DNA of 64,000 bases, from positions 1 through 64,000 of the forward strand of contig NZ_RHOY01000003.1 in NCBI RefSeq assembly GCF_003946725.1, given 5' to 3'. Of the stretch, positions 24,793 to 31,677 are shown one piece after another. Made by a program: the position numbers and the translations under genes. Every line of letters begins with the position of its first letter. The stretch's first letter is position 1. The stretch comes from Agrilactobacillus yilanensis. Its GTDB lineage: Bacteria; Bacillota; Bacilli; Lactobacillales; Lactobacillaceae. Below the pieces are notes generated by a model. It did no database searches and was not told the origin of the DNA. It was given only the letters and a program-made list of their open reading frames with translations.

Positions 24793-25911
24793 ATGAGCAT
24801 TACCCAAGCACCTAATGGCACCTATGTTGTCAGTGTCTCCTTTGGCACTGATCCTGTCACCGGGAAGCGTCGCCGCAAAAAGAAACAAGGGATTCATTCA
24901 ATGGCGGCTGCCCGCGAAGTTGAAAAGGAGATGATGCGCACTAGCGTCGACCGGCTGTTCAACCAAGAAACGGTCACCTTCGACGAATTGTTCGATCGGT
25001 ACGTGAACCGCGTGAAGATCCATATTAAGCCGTCCTACTTGCAGTCACAGCGTGCCGTATACAAGCGCTATATCCAGACATTCTTCGTCAATGCCGATAT
25101 TAAGCGCCTCACCAGCGAGCATATCCGCGACTTTCAAGAATGGCTTACCGAAGAACGCGATTTGAGTAACAACACCAACAACAAGACCCTGATTGAGTTG
25201 AAGCTGATCCTCGACGTTGCCGTTGAGGAGAAAGTGATTTTCGAAAATCCTTGTATTGGCGTGAAGAAGCTTAAAATTGAACGCAAGAAAATGGAATTTT
25301 ACACGCCTGATGAATTTCACGCGTTTACCAAGCTGATTCATCTGCCAGAGGAATTCGACTGGTATGTGTTGTTCTCGCTACTGTTCTTCTCCGGCTTGCG
25401 GGTCGGCGAACTTTGCGCGCTGGATTGGTCGGATCTCGACTTCAAACGCAAAGAGCTGACTGTCAGCAAGTCTTTGTTCCGGCGCGGCGGTGTGGATATC
25501 ATTACGCCACCTAAGTCTAAGGCCAGCAATCGCCGCATCAGCCTAAACCAAGGCATGATCGCCTTGCTGCTGCAATGGCGTGAACAGCAAAAGGAACTCT
25601 TTAAGCACGACTTAGCCCTCGACTGGAGCGAAGATACACCAATGTTCCAGGCGACGCTGATACGGCGTAACAAGCACACGATCCGCATGCGCTACAAACG
25701 TATCTGCAAGCGTGACCCGACAATCAAGCAGATACGCATTCATGACTTTCGGCACTCGCACGTCGCCTTGCTGATCGACCAGGAAACAGAGTACACAATC
25801 ATCAAGGAACGACTGGGGCATGCCAGCATTGTCACAACGATTGACACTTACGGGCATCTTTTTCCAAACAAGCAACGCGAAACGGCCGATGCCCTCGATA
25901 AATTCTTCTAA
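24793..25911 (+). CDS. int: Tyrosine recombinase (integrase)
   Basis: 372 residues from ATG 24793, six bases after GGAGG; the longer frame from 24691 overlaps the relaxase end and has no ribosome site. Arm-binding N-terminus (GTDPVTGKRRRKKKQG), SAM-like core-binding domain (about 60-150), and catalytic domain with Arg in SGLRVGEL, HDFRHSH, LGHAS and the Tyr nucleophile in TIDTYGHLF. It catalyses integration into and excision from tRNA-Ser, 180 bp away. A hairpin terminator follows (25949-25976). Confidence 0.93.
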   Translation: MSITQAPNGTYVVSVSFGTDPVTGKRRRKKKQGIHSMAAAREVEKEMMRTSVDRLFNQETVTFDELFDRYVNRVKIHIKPSYLQSQRAVYKRYIQTFFVNADIKRLTSEHIRDFQEWLTEERDLSNNTNNKTLIELKLILDVAVEEKVIFENPCIGVKKLKIERKKMEFYTPDEFHAFTKLIHLPEEFDWYVLFSLLFFSGLRVGELCALDWSDLDFKRKELTVSKSLFRRGGVDIITPPKSKASNRRISLNQGMIALLLQWREQQKELFKHDLALDWSEDTPMFQATLIRRNKHTIRMRYKRICKRDPTIKQIRIHDFRHSHVALLIDQETEYTIIKERLGHASIVTTIDTYGHLFPNKQRETADALDKFF

Positions 25912-25948
25912 GAGAAAGGTTTGATCATATGAAATTCCGAACACGTTT

Positions 25949-25976
25949 GCCGCCAAAAACGGCGGTCTGATTTTTC
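25949..25976 (+). terminator. Integrase terminator
   Basis: GCCGCC-AAAAAC-GGCGG hairpin, followed by TCTGATTTTT. Confidence 0.6.
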
Positions 25977-25980
25977 GAAC

Positions 25981-25999
25981 TGGTACTGCACTGGTACTG
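25981..25999 (+). repeat. Tandem TGGTACTG repeats, possible integrase arm sites
   Basis: TGGTACTG at 25981 and 25992 (11-bp period, one helical turn) and once more near the other element end at 16486. Position between int and the att site fits arm-type binding sites of a tyrosine integrase. Confidence 0.5.
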
Positions 26000-26037
26000 G
26001 AAGGCCGATTTTGGCCCAAACAAACGTTTGAAAGCAA

Positions 26038-26066
26038 CAAAAAACCGCAACCCCGAAAGACTGCGG
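26038..26066 (-). terminator. Terminator downstream of tRNA-Ser, carried by the element
   Basis: On the minus strand CCGCA pairs with TGCGG around a CTTTCGGGG-type loop, followed by TTTTTT. It lies inside the element, so integration replaces the host terminator, now at 16272-16309. Confidence 0.65.
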
Positions 26067-26091
26067 AACGCTGACATATCAACGTTTATGA

Positions 26092-26179
26092 AGGAGAGTA
26101 CGAGATTCGAACTCGTGCGCCGGTATTAGCCGGTTCGACGGATTTCGAGTCCGGTGCATTACCACTCTGCCAACTCTCC
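26092..26179 (-). tRNA. tRNA-Ser (anticodon CGA)
   Basis: 88 nt. Acceptor GGAGAGT pairs with ACTCTCC, anticodon loop CTCGAAA gives CGA (reads UCG), the long variable arm (AACCGGCTAATACCGG region) marks a class II tRNA, and the T loop is TTCGAAT. CCA is not encoded. The 3' part from the anticodon loop on is shared with 16333-16392, identifying it as the integration site. A TATACT -10 box lies just upstream on the minus strand (26192-26197). Confidence 0.92.
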
Positions 26180-26381
26180 GAAACCTTAACTAGTATAGCA
26201 AAAAAATAGACTTATGAAAAGAGTTAATAGAAAACCCAATTTGATGAAATAAAGAATATAATTTATGTTTTTGAAAACTTATACTAGTTTTAAATAATCA
26301 TGTATAAAATTACCTTATCATTTTATAAAAATGTCACTTTTGTATTTAAATGGCAAGTTTCTTCTATGATAAATATCGTTT

Positions 26382-26681
26382 CTATATTCCAATCACCAAA
26401 CTATCTCTCGCTGCTTCTATAACGTCTATATTTATAGTATTAAGTTCATTGATTTCCAATATTCGATGAATCTGTGCAAACAATCTGTGCAATAAGTGGA
26501 AGTTTCCTTTAGTAATCTTTATAATGCTAGTGATCGCTTCATAATCAGATCCAGGTCGTGTGCTTTTTACACCACTCATATGATCAGTGAAAATTTTATC
26601 ACGACCAAATTTATTTAAACTATCTTCTTGTGAATCTAAATTTTGTAATTCAGTGGAAACCCAGGCGTCTCCAATTTTCAA
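26382..26681 (-). pseudogene. Chimera of a serine-resolvase N-terminus and a transposition-ATPase C-terminus
   Basis: 99 residues, TTG start. Residues 1-47 match a serine recombinase N-terminus (MKIGDAWVSTELQNLDSQ, then KIFTDHMSGVKSTRPG), where the usual YARVS reads DAWVS, losing the conserved Arg. From about residue 50 the sequence matches the C-terminus of TniB/IstB-like ATPases (IIKITKGNFHLLHRLF, then VIEAARDSLVIG). The join is in frame. Both parts are fragments, so the product is probably inactive. AT-rich, unlike the neighbours. The 200 bp between it and the tRNA (26180-26381) contain nothing else I can identify. Confidence 0.7.
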
Positions 26682-26742
26682 ATAAAAATTTGGGCAGAAA
26701 TCTTCTGATTTTAATCAGGGGAGGCATGCCTTGTTTCTTTTT

Positions 26743-27008
26743 GCGGCGGCGTGGTGTTACGTGGCCATTGCCAGATCTTCAAATGGATTGAAGCCTAACA
26801 AACTGACGATGGCGTGAAGTGGAACTTGACCGCACTTAGGATTTGCATAGAAGTAATGACCGTCTGCGACCAGGTTCAATTTGCATTGATGAATAATGCG
26901 GCCGGCTTTGTAACCGGAAAAGCCAAGCTGCATGAGCCTCTTTTTGTCGACTAACAGGTAATCCCCTCTTTTGGTTTGCATTTAACAGGTATGGGTTTAT
27001 AATCTGCC
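26743..27008 (-). repeat. 266-bp inverted repeat, right copy
   Basis: Inverted counterpart of 23003-23268, same length, scattered substitutions. At its inner end it runs, through the shared CGCCGC, into 20 bp identical to integrase codons at 24871-24890, then into unrelated sequence. Confidence 0.85.
26757..26981 (-). pseudogene. Second DUF3173 copy with lost start codon
   Basis: Nearly the same protein as 23054-23254, but the start codon ATG has become CTG and the ribosome site GAGGTG has become GAGGGG. An upstream in-frame ATG (27-base extension) keeps the frame open without a good ribosome site. There is no relaxase or integrase behind it. It is a relic of a related element that once occupied the other side of the same tRNA. 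Confidence 0.75.
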
Positions 27009-27079
27009 TATCTCCGTATTGATGATAGACAGAATCCTAAAACAGTCTGACATTAATTTGGATGTAAAGGAGTCAGATT

Positions 27080-27475
27080 ATGACAAACAAAACATCTTAC
27101 TTTATTGGCGAGTTTGCTGAACAGACTGGCCTAACCATTGATACATTACGGTATTATGAAAAAGAAGGCCTGCTTGAGCCTCAGCGTGACATAAATGGCC
27201 GCCGCCAATTTACTGAAACTGATCGTCGCTGGTGTGAATTCATCAAGCGAATCAAGGCAACGGGTATGCCTCTGCGTATCATTAAGCAGTATTCCGAGCT
27301 TCGACACCAAGGAAATAAAACTATCGATGAACGCGTGGATCTATTAAATACACAACGGCAACTTTTGGAGACCCAACGCGCCGAAATTGATGCACATATC
27401 GCTTTCCTTGATGAAAAGATGGCAACATACGCCGAGATGAAAAAAAAATCTGAACAATGCAATAAAAACGCTTGA
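27080..27475 (+). CDS. MerR-family transcriptional regulator
   Basis: 131 residues: winged helix (YFIGEFAEQTGLTIDTLRYYEKEGLLEP), second wing (NGRRQFTETD), then a coiled coil and a charged tail with a single Cys. Resembles the AdhR-like branch responding to reactive carbonyl or electrophile stress. Start after AAAGGAG. Its stop codon overlaps the -35 box of the next gene, for which it is the obvious regulator. Confidence 0.87.
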   Translation: MTNKTSYFIGEFAEQTGLTIDTLRYYEKEGLLEPQRDINGRRQFTETDRRWCEFIKRIKATGMPLRIIKQYSELRHQGNKTIDERVDLLNTQRQLLETQRAEIDAHIAFLDEKMATYAEMKKKSEQCNKNA

Positions 27476-27502
27476 CATGGAGTTAACTCCAGCATTTAAG
27501 CT
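27472..27502 (+). promoter_or_regulatory. MerR-type promoter with perfect palindrome
   Basis: TTGACA (27472-27477), a 19-bp spacer, TAAGCT (27497-27502). The spacer holds TGGAGTTAACTCCA, a perfect 14-bp palindrome (27478-27491). The TGA stop of the regulator lies within the -35 box. Confidence 0.8.
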
Positions 27503-27533
27503 TCAACTATCCTAAGAAAAGGAAGTTGATCTT

Positions 27534-27908
27534 ATGTCCGAAGAAACAAGGCTACAAATTGGTAAAGAGGCACTAGCACAAGTCGATGGTAGCGCAGCAG
27601 ATAGTGTGATGCACTCGCTTGAGACGATTGCACCTGATGTCGGTAAATATATCTTAGAATTCGCGTTTGGCGATATCTACACACGCCCGGTACTAGACCT
27701 AAAACAGCGCGAGATGATCACCATTACTGCTCTGTTGATTCAAGGCGATACCGCACCCCAGCTCAATGTCCACATCAACGGCGCGTTGAACGTCGGTCTT
27801 ACGAAAGAGGAGATCAGTGAAACCTTCATCCAGTGCATTCCCTATATCGGTTTTCCTAAAGTGCTAAATGCTTTGAGTGTCGCCAAACAGATTTTTGTAA
27901 ATCGATAG
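27534..27908 (+). CDS. Carboxymuconolactone decarboxylase family protein
   Basis: 124 residues, all helical, matching the small CMD fold (PF02627): LDLKQREMITITALLI, then LNVHINGALNVGLTKEEI and IPYIGFPKVLNAL. The CxxC of AhpD-like peroxidases is absent, so it is more like gamma-carboxymuconolactone decarboxylase homologues linked to aldehyde or electrophile stress. Start after GGAAG. Controlled by the upstream MerR regulator through the 19-bp-spaced promoter. Confidence 0.85.
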   Translation: MSEETRLQIGKEALAQVDGSAADSVMHSLETIAPDVGKYILEFAFGDIYTRPVLDLKQREMITITALLIQGDTAPQLNVHINGALNVGLTKEEISETFIQCIPYIGFPKVLNALSVAKQIFVNR

Positions 27909-27927
27909 ACGGTAAATTATGCAAAAT

Positions 27928-27972
27928 GTCCACAGAGACAGTCGTCACGGCTGTATTCTCTGTGGACGTTTT
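27928..27972. terminator. Terminator between convergent genes
   Basis: GTCCACAGAGA (27928-27938) pairs with TCTCTGTGGAC (27957-27967), then GTTTTGC. The quinone-oxidoreductase-like gene ends just after it on the other strand. Confidence 0.75.
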
Positions 27973-27976
27973 GCTT

Positions 27977-28894
27977 TCAGTACGCTAGTAGCAGTCGGCC
28001 TTGGACATGATCGCTTTTGACCCGGTTTTGTGCGACTGCAATATTCTGAAATGGCACAATCGAATCGATGTGAGCTTGGAGACTTCCAATACTAAGTAAC
28101 TTTAATAGTTTCGTATATCCATGCAGCCCTATCGACGCATTTGAAAATCTAAACGACTGGTTGCTTTTTCCAGCCGGGAATTTCTGCGTCGACAGTGAGA
28201 GCATGTTATAGCCTCCCAGATGAGCAGACAAATCGCTCAACAGAATATTTGACCCAACTGTATCCACGATTTTAGTCGGTTGAGAGATCGCGCTTAGTTG
28301 CCGTGCTAGTAGTTTTGTATAATCCACGATCTCATCGGCCCCAAGGCGCTTGCAAAACTCGATGTTACCGGGGGATGTTACCGCGATGACATGGGCGTCA
28401 CATAGCTTCAAAAGCTGAATCAGATAGCTACCCACCCCTCCCGAGGCGCCGGTAACAAGTACGACGTCGCCGCTTGTAACATTCAGTTCATCGACTGCCA
28501 TGAGTGCAGCATCTGCGCCACCAATTACCGTTGCTGCAACATCTAATCCAACATTGACTGGTAGCTTAAACAAAGTGGGTGGTATATTGTTCGCGATGAA
28601 TTCTTGCGCTGCACCACTCGGACTGACCCCCAGCACTGGCTGACCAACTAAACTTGCTGATCGAAGCGCCCCAACAGCCGTGACAATGCCAGTAAAGCCG
28701 TAACCGACCGTGATGGGCAGTCTGACGGGACGAATATTCTTGAGTTGTCCTTCTTCTGTCAAAATATCGTAAGGCAATACTGGTGTGTATTTGGTTTGGA
28801 CTAACGCCGTCATCGGGGTAAGTGTGGGCTCGAGTTGATCAGTGACTTGTAACCCACTGATTCCAGAGTAATCGGTTTGTTTGACAGCCTTCAT
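27977..28894 (-). CDS. Zinc-independent medium-chain (quinone oxidoreductase-like) reductase
   Basis: 305 residues from ATG 28894, preceded by GAGGA; the longer frame to 28921 overlaps the SRPBCC gene more and has no ribosome site. MDR fold: GroES-like N-terminal half with YGFTGIVTAVG, then the NADPH loop VLVTGASGGVGSYL. No structural zinc Cys cluster, as in the quinone-oxidoreductase branch. Likely reduces a quinone or enal. It overlaps the SRPBCC gene by four bases. Confidence 0.83.
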   Translation of the reverse strand: MKAVKQTDYSGISGLQVTDQLEPTLTPMTALVQTKYTPVLPYDILTEEGQLKNIRPVRLPITVGYGFTGIVTAVGALRSASLVGQPVLGVSPSGAAQEFIANNIPPTLFKLPVNVGLDVAATVIGGADAALMAVDELNVTSGDVVLVTGASGGVGSYLIQLLKLCDAHVIAVTSPGNIEFCKRLGADEIVDYTKLLARQLSAISQPTKIVDTVGSNILLSDLSAHLGGYNMLSLSTQKFPAGKSNQSFRFSNASIGLHGYTKLLKLLSIGSLQAHIDSIVPFQNIAVAQNRVKSDHVQGRLLLAY

Positions 28895-29331
28895 AGGCGT
28901 TCCTCGATATCCGCAGACCATCTTTCGGCAAAGACGACAAGCGCCCTAAGATTCGTCAACAACGCGTGCTTCGCGATTGGTCGAAGCAACGAAAGCGGCA
29001 GGTGTGGTAGGTTGTTTTTGTCAATCAACACACGTTGGTCAAGGACGGCGGTACTTGCAGCGGTATGAACGGTGAACTGCACTTGATAGCTTAGACGATT
29101 GCCTTGGATGTCATAAATAATGGTGTCAGCGATCTGTCTGACGGTTAGTCTTTCGGTGGTGTTGATTGCTGCTTGGTTCCTGACGATGGTAAACGCTTGA
29201 TTTTCGCCAGTGGGTTCTAGGCGGCGCACTTCATTATCCCATTTTGTGAGCAGGCGTGGCTTGCCCAAAATGTTCAGAATATCGTTGGTGCTGGCACTGC
29301 TGGTGATTGTGTTATCAAAAAAGTCTTGCAT
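28891..29331 (-). CDS. SRPBCC (START-like) family protein
   Basis: 146 residues from ATG 29331, after GAGGAGTG; the frame is open further up to 29514, into the regulator gene, but without a ribosome site. Helix-grip pattern: an N-terminal strand-helix (STNDILNILGKP), long antiparallel strands (TIIYDIQGNRLSYQVQF) and a long C-terminal helix. Such proteins bind hydrophobic ligands; no specific partner is known. Coupled to the MDR gene. Confidence 0.6.
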   Translation of the reverse strand: MQDFFDNTITSSASTNDILNILGKPRLLTKWDNEVRRLEPTGENQAFTIVRNQAAINTTERLTVRQIADTIIYDIQGNRLSYQVQFTVHTAASTAVLDQRVLIDKNNLPHLPLSLLRPIAKHALLTNLRALVVFAERWSADIEERL

Positions 29332-29407
29332 ATACTTATCACTCCTCATTAAGAATGACTTCAGCATATCCAAGACCATGAAATTTGGAAAATCAGAATA
29401 CTGATAT

Positions 29408-30232
29408 TTAGATTTTATAGACTTGCTCATTGAATAAGCCTGCCAAAAACGTTGATCGCGCAGCGGCCTCGGTGCGCTTGTCAGCCTGGCCCAATCGCTC
29501 GGCAATCGTCGCAATCAGGTAATAACTATTCGCCAACATATAGTGGGATTCGTGGCTGGTAGTAAACTCAATACCATTGAGCACTGTAGTGAAAGCCATC
29601 TGTTCATTTCCAAGCAGATGATGTGCAAGTGCAACCAGATAGAACACAATATTTAAGTTTTCATCGTATGGATCTGACTCAATCTTGTCCAGTGCCGCCT
29701 CACATGTCACCAAGGCGACGTCTGAATGGTTCGCTTTGGCTGCAATGCAAGCCAACGTTGCTTGTGTAAGTCGAGTGAGTGCCGTTTGGCGTGGCGTGGC
29801 GCTGGCCAATGATAATTGTAATGTCCGATTGACCGTGGCCAGATCAGGTTCTGAAGTTGCTTGCAGTTGTGCAACCCCTAAGTAATAGTAATACGATTGC
29901 GTCTGCGCATCATCGTCAACAGACTGGATGACCTGCTCATCTAAAAGAAATGCAAGAAGTGCTTTATATTGATGCTGATTACACAAAGCCGCTAGTTTAT
30001 CATTGAGCGGCTGGGACACGCTAATGGCATAATTGGTCGCAAGGCTGATGGTATCTAGAGAAATTTTTAGACGCTTGCACAGTGCAATCAGGAGTTGCGC
30101 GTTTGGCGTGTAGTGATCGTTCTCAATCGCAGAGAGCATCGATTGAGAGCAAATGTTAGTGGCCACTTGAATTTGTGACTGGTTGATTGCTTTACGTTGA
30201 GATTTTAAAATACTACCAATTGTCTCAGTCAT
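29408..30232 (-). CDS. XRE-TPR regulator (Rgg/PlcR-like, RRNPP type)
   Basis: 274 residues. The first 65 residues are a helix-turn-helix (INQSQIQVATNICSQSMLSAIE), and the remainder is a series of TPR-like helical pairs (for example QTQSYYYYLGVAQLQAT and YMLANSYYLIATIAERLGQ), the layout of peptide-responding RRNPP regulators. Start after AGGAG. It lies upstream of and collinear with the SRPBCC-MDR pair. I found no convincing pheromone precursor next to it; the short ORF at 30631-30741 has a basic rather than a typical pheromone leader. Confidence 0.75.
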   Translation of the reverse strand: MTETIGSILKSQRKAINQSQIQVATNICSQSMLSAIENDHYTPNAQLLIALCKRLKISLDTISLATNYAISVSQPLNDKLAALCNQHQYKALLAFLLDEQVIQSVDDDAQTQSYYYYLGVAQLQATSEPDLATVNRTLQLSLASATPRQTALTRLTQATLACIAAKANHSDVALVTCEAALDKIESDPYDENLNIVFYLVALAHHLLGNEQMAFTTVLNGIEFTTSHESHYMLANSYYLIATIAERLGQADKRTEAAARSTFLAGLFNEQVYKI

Positions 30233-30244
30233 AGCGGCATTCTC

Positions 30245-30427
30245 CTATTTTTTAAGCTCATTTTTTCTGTCAGTAATAAGTTTTTCCAGTTCTTCTAAAT
30301 CGTCCATATCTGCTAAGTCCCGAATAAATTTTCTCGAATAGGAACGGTAACGATAGATCCTTTTCTTGTCCTGATTTTGATCGTCCCATTTTTTATTTGC
30401 TTTTTTTCTTGCATCGCTTAACGCCAT
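30245..30427 (-). CDS. Small basic/acidic protein of plasmid-associated type
   Basis: 60 residues: basic N-terminal half (ARKKANKKWDD, then RIYRYRSYSRKFIRDL) and an acidic, probably coiled C-terminal half (LEELEKLITDRKNELKK). Proteins of this kind are frequent on lactobacillar plasmids and look like small DNA-binding proteins, but no function is known. Its ATG overlaps the stop of the 31-residue membrane peptide upstream. A truncated paralogue lies at 13262-13330. Confidence 0.65.
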   Translation of the reverse strand: MALSDARKKANKKWDDQNQDKKRIYRYRSYSRKFIRDLADMDDLEELEKLITDRKNELKK

Positions 30428-30513
30428 TTAAACCACCACACTAACGCTAATATAATTAATACGGCTATCAGAGCTTCTATTTTTTCTTTGGTCGTTTTTT
30501 TCCGGACGCTCAT
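30418..30513 (-). CDS. 31-residue single-span membrane peptide
   Basis: ATG 30513 to TAA 30418: a charged start (MSVRKKTTKEKIE) then one hydrophobic helix (ALIAVLIILALVWWF) and a basic end (KWR). It overlaps the start of the 60-residue gene (stop TAA inside the second gene's ATGGCGTTAAGC), and the same organisation, decayed, is seen near 13330. No strong ribosome site. The conserved pairing argues that it is real. Confidence 0.45.
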   Translation of the reverse strand: MSVRKKTTKEKIEALIAVLIILALVWWFKWR

Positions 30514-30569
30514 CTTAGTAAGACCATTTTTAGATTTATATAGTAACACCACACCAGCCCCCGTTTCTG

Positions 30570-30617
30570 TGATATAATAAAAATACCAAGGAAGGATAAG
30601 TCATTACCTTATCCTTC
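30570..30617 (+). ncRNA. Candidate antisense (antitoxin) RNA start with hairpin
   Basis: An extended -10 (TGATATAAT, 30570-30578) would start a plus-strand RNA near 30585, which at once forms AAGGATAAG/CTTATCCTT (30592-30617), then CCACTTAA/TTTAAGTGG (30619-30645), overlapping the end of the minus-strand toxin-like ORF. The first hairpin also works as the minus-strand transcript's terminator (TATTTTT after it). The pattern fits a type I toxin-antitoxin locus; it is not proven. Confidence 0.4.
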
Positions 30618-30630
30618 ACCCACTTAAGTG

Positions 30631-30741
30631 TTAAGATTTAAGTGGAATTTCTAACACAAGCATAAAAGCTATGATTCCAAGGTCTATTTTGAAGGTTAGC
30701 CTTGTTAATTGTAGCTTTTTCTTATGCCGAGGACGGTACAT
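30631..30741 (-). CDS. 36-residue toxin-like peptide
   Basis: ATG 30741, six bases after GAGGTG in a strong ribosome site, to TAA 30631. The peptide has a very basic start (MYRPRHKKKLQL) and a hydrophobic segment (LGIIAFMLVLEI). Size, charge pattern and the hairpin/antisense-promoter context resemble holin-like or Fst-like type I toxins of lactobacilli. The sequence itself does not match a family I can name with certainty. Confidence 0.5.
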   Translation of the reverse strand: MYRPRHKKKLQLTRLTFKIDLGIIAFMLVLEIPLKS

Positions 30742-30989
30742 ACTGCTCACCTCTTCCTTGGTACATCCATTATAATACACGTTATTAACGTAAAAACCAA
30801 CTTAATCCCCAAATTTTACAATAATATTGTCTGTCCATGACAAAATTATGACAAAATTAAAATATTCTAGTTGCCTGTCATATCAAGGTTCAGCCCCTGA
30901 TTGTTACTAGAATCAAAGCGCAATGATACAATTTCAAATCATTTATTGTTATAATACCTGTAGTCGTTTATAAATTTAAGACAATAAAC

Positions 30990-31034
30990 CATATAAAATC
31001 ACTGTTTTTTTAAAAACACGATAATTTTATATTT
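30990..31034. other. AT-rich hairpin upstream of the membrane protein pair
   Basis: ATAAAAT...GTTTTT pairs with AAAAAC...ATTTTAT, about 40 bp before the ATG at 31073. A TATAAT box lies further upstream (30953-30958). It could be a terminator-like attenuator in the leader. The rest of 30742-31072 shows no gene. Confidence 0.35.
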
Positions 31035-31072
31035 AAACTAATAAAGCTACATAATATGATTGGGGTATTTTT

Positions 31073-31444
31073 ATGCACTTGTCCATTAAGAAACTACCGG
31101 CGCTGTTTGATTTAGTATTTTTATTTATTACTTTTTTAGAAATTATTGCTCTATTTTTCCTCTGTGTCTCTTCCCAGGATATGACACTCCAAAACTTTTT
31201 TACACTTTATGGCACCGTCGCCGGGAAAATTTTCTGGATCTTTCTAGTAGGCATTTTATTGCACATTATATCCTATGTAAAATCACTAGATAACAACTGG
31301 CTATTATTCGCAAATATCTGCGGCATCTTCGCCTACCTGACTTTTTGGATTTTGCCAAATTATTTTCCAATCGCCGTCATCTTATTATGGCTTTCTATTT
31401 ATAATTTAATGTCCCATGCCAAACCTAATTCGTCACATCCATAA
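31073..31444 (+). CDS. Four-helix membrane protein, unknown function
   Basis: 123 residues with four predicted transmembrane segments (for example LVFLFITFLEIIALFFLC, IFWIFLVGILLHII, WLLFANICGIFAYL and IAVILLWLSIYNLM) and short polar loops. No motif recognised. Followed after 12 bp by another small membrane protein gene, so the pair is probably cotranscribed. Confidence 0.6.
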   Translation: MHLSIKKLPALFDLVFLFITFLEIIALFFLCVSSQDMTLQNFFTLYGTVAGKIFWIFLVGILLHIISYVKSLDNNWLLFANICGIFAYLTFWILPNYFPIAVILLWLSIYNLMSHAKPNSSHP

Positions 31445-31456
31445 AGGAGCTTCTTC

Positions 31457-31666
31457 ATGTCATTAAATGATTTTATCGCTAAGGCACAAACATTTAATAC
31501 TGCCGAACAGGCTGTTTTATATTTTATCATCATTGCACTCGCTTTGATGCTCTTAGAGCCGCTCTTTGCTTTTTTTGTCGTAACTATGAAAAAAAAGGAA
31601 CTGGAACGTCATAAAAAACGTACTGAAGCACATAAACCGACCCCTAAAAAAATAGATCTTCACTAA
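31457..31666 (+). CDS. Small single-span membrane protein
   Basis: 69 residues, start after AAAGGAGC. One long hydrophobic helix (AVLYFIIIALALMLLEPLFAFFVV) then a basic cytoplasmic tail (KKKELERHKKR). No family recognised. Ends at the terminator 31678-31735. Confidence 0.6.
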   Translation: MSLNDFIAKAQTFNTAEQAVLYFIIIALALMLLEPLFAFFVVTMKKKELERHKKRTEAHKPTPKKIDLH

Positions 31667-31677
31667 ATTACAAACTC

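Larger units (their letters stand above)
16333..26150. mobile_element. Integrative mobilizable element in tRNA-Ser(CGA)
   Basis: About 9.8 kb bounded by a tRNA-Ser 3' fragment at the left and the intact tRNA-Ser at the right. The right arm has the backbone: XRE regulator, divergent DUF3173 gene, oriT, MobT-type relaxase, tyrosine integrase next to the tRNA. The left arm has cargo on the minus strand: HigBA and the MmeI-like/DUF6414-like/AAA+ operon. There are no genes for a mating channel or coupling protein, so transfer would need a helper conjugative element. TGGTACTG repeats near both ends (16486; 25981 and 25992) may be integrase arm sites. 16393-16606 has no gene. Confidence 0.85.

Noticed and set aside
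16333-26150. Full conjugative element (ICE)
   Set aside because: Relaxase, oriT and integrase are present, but no coupling protein, VirB4-like ATPase or other channel genes are; a mobilizable element fits better.
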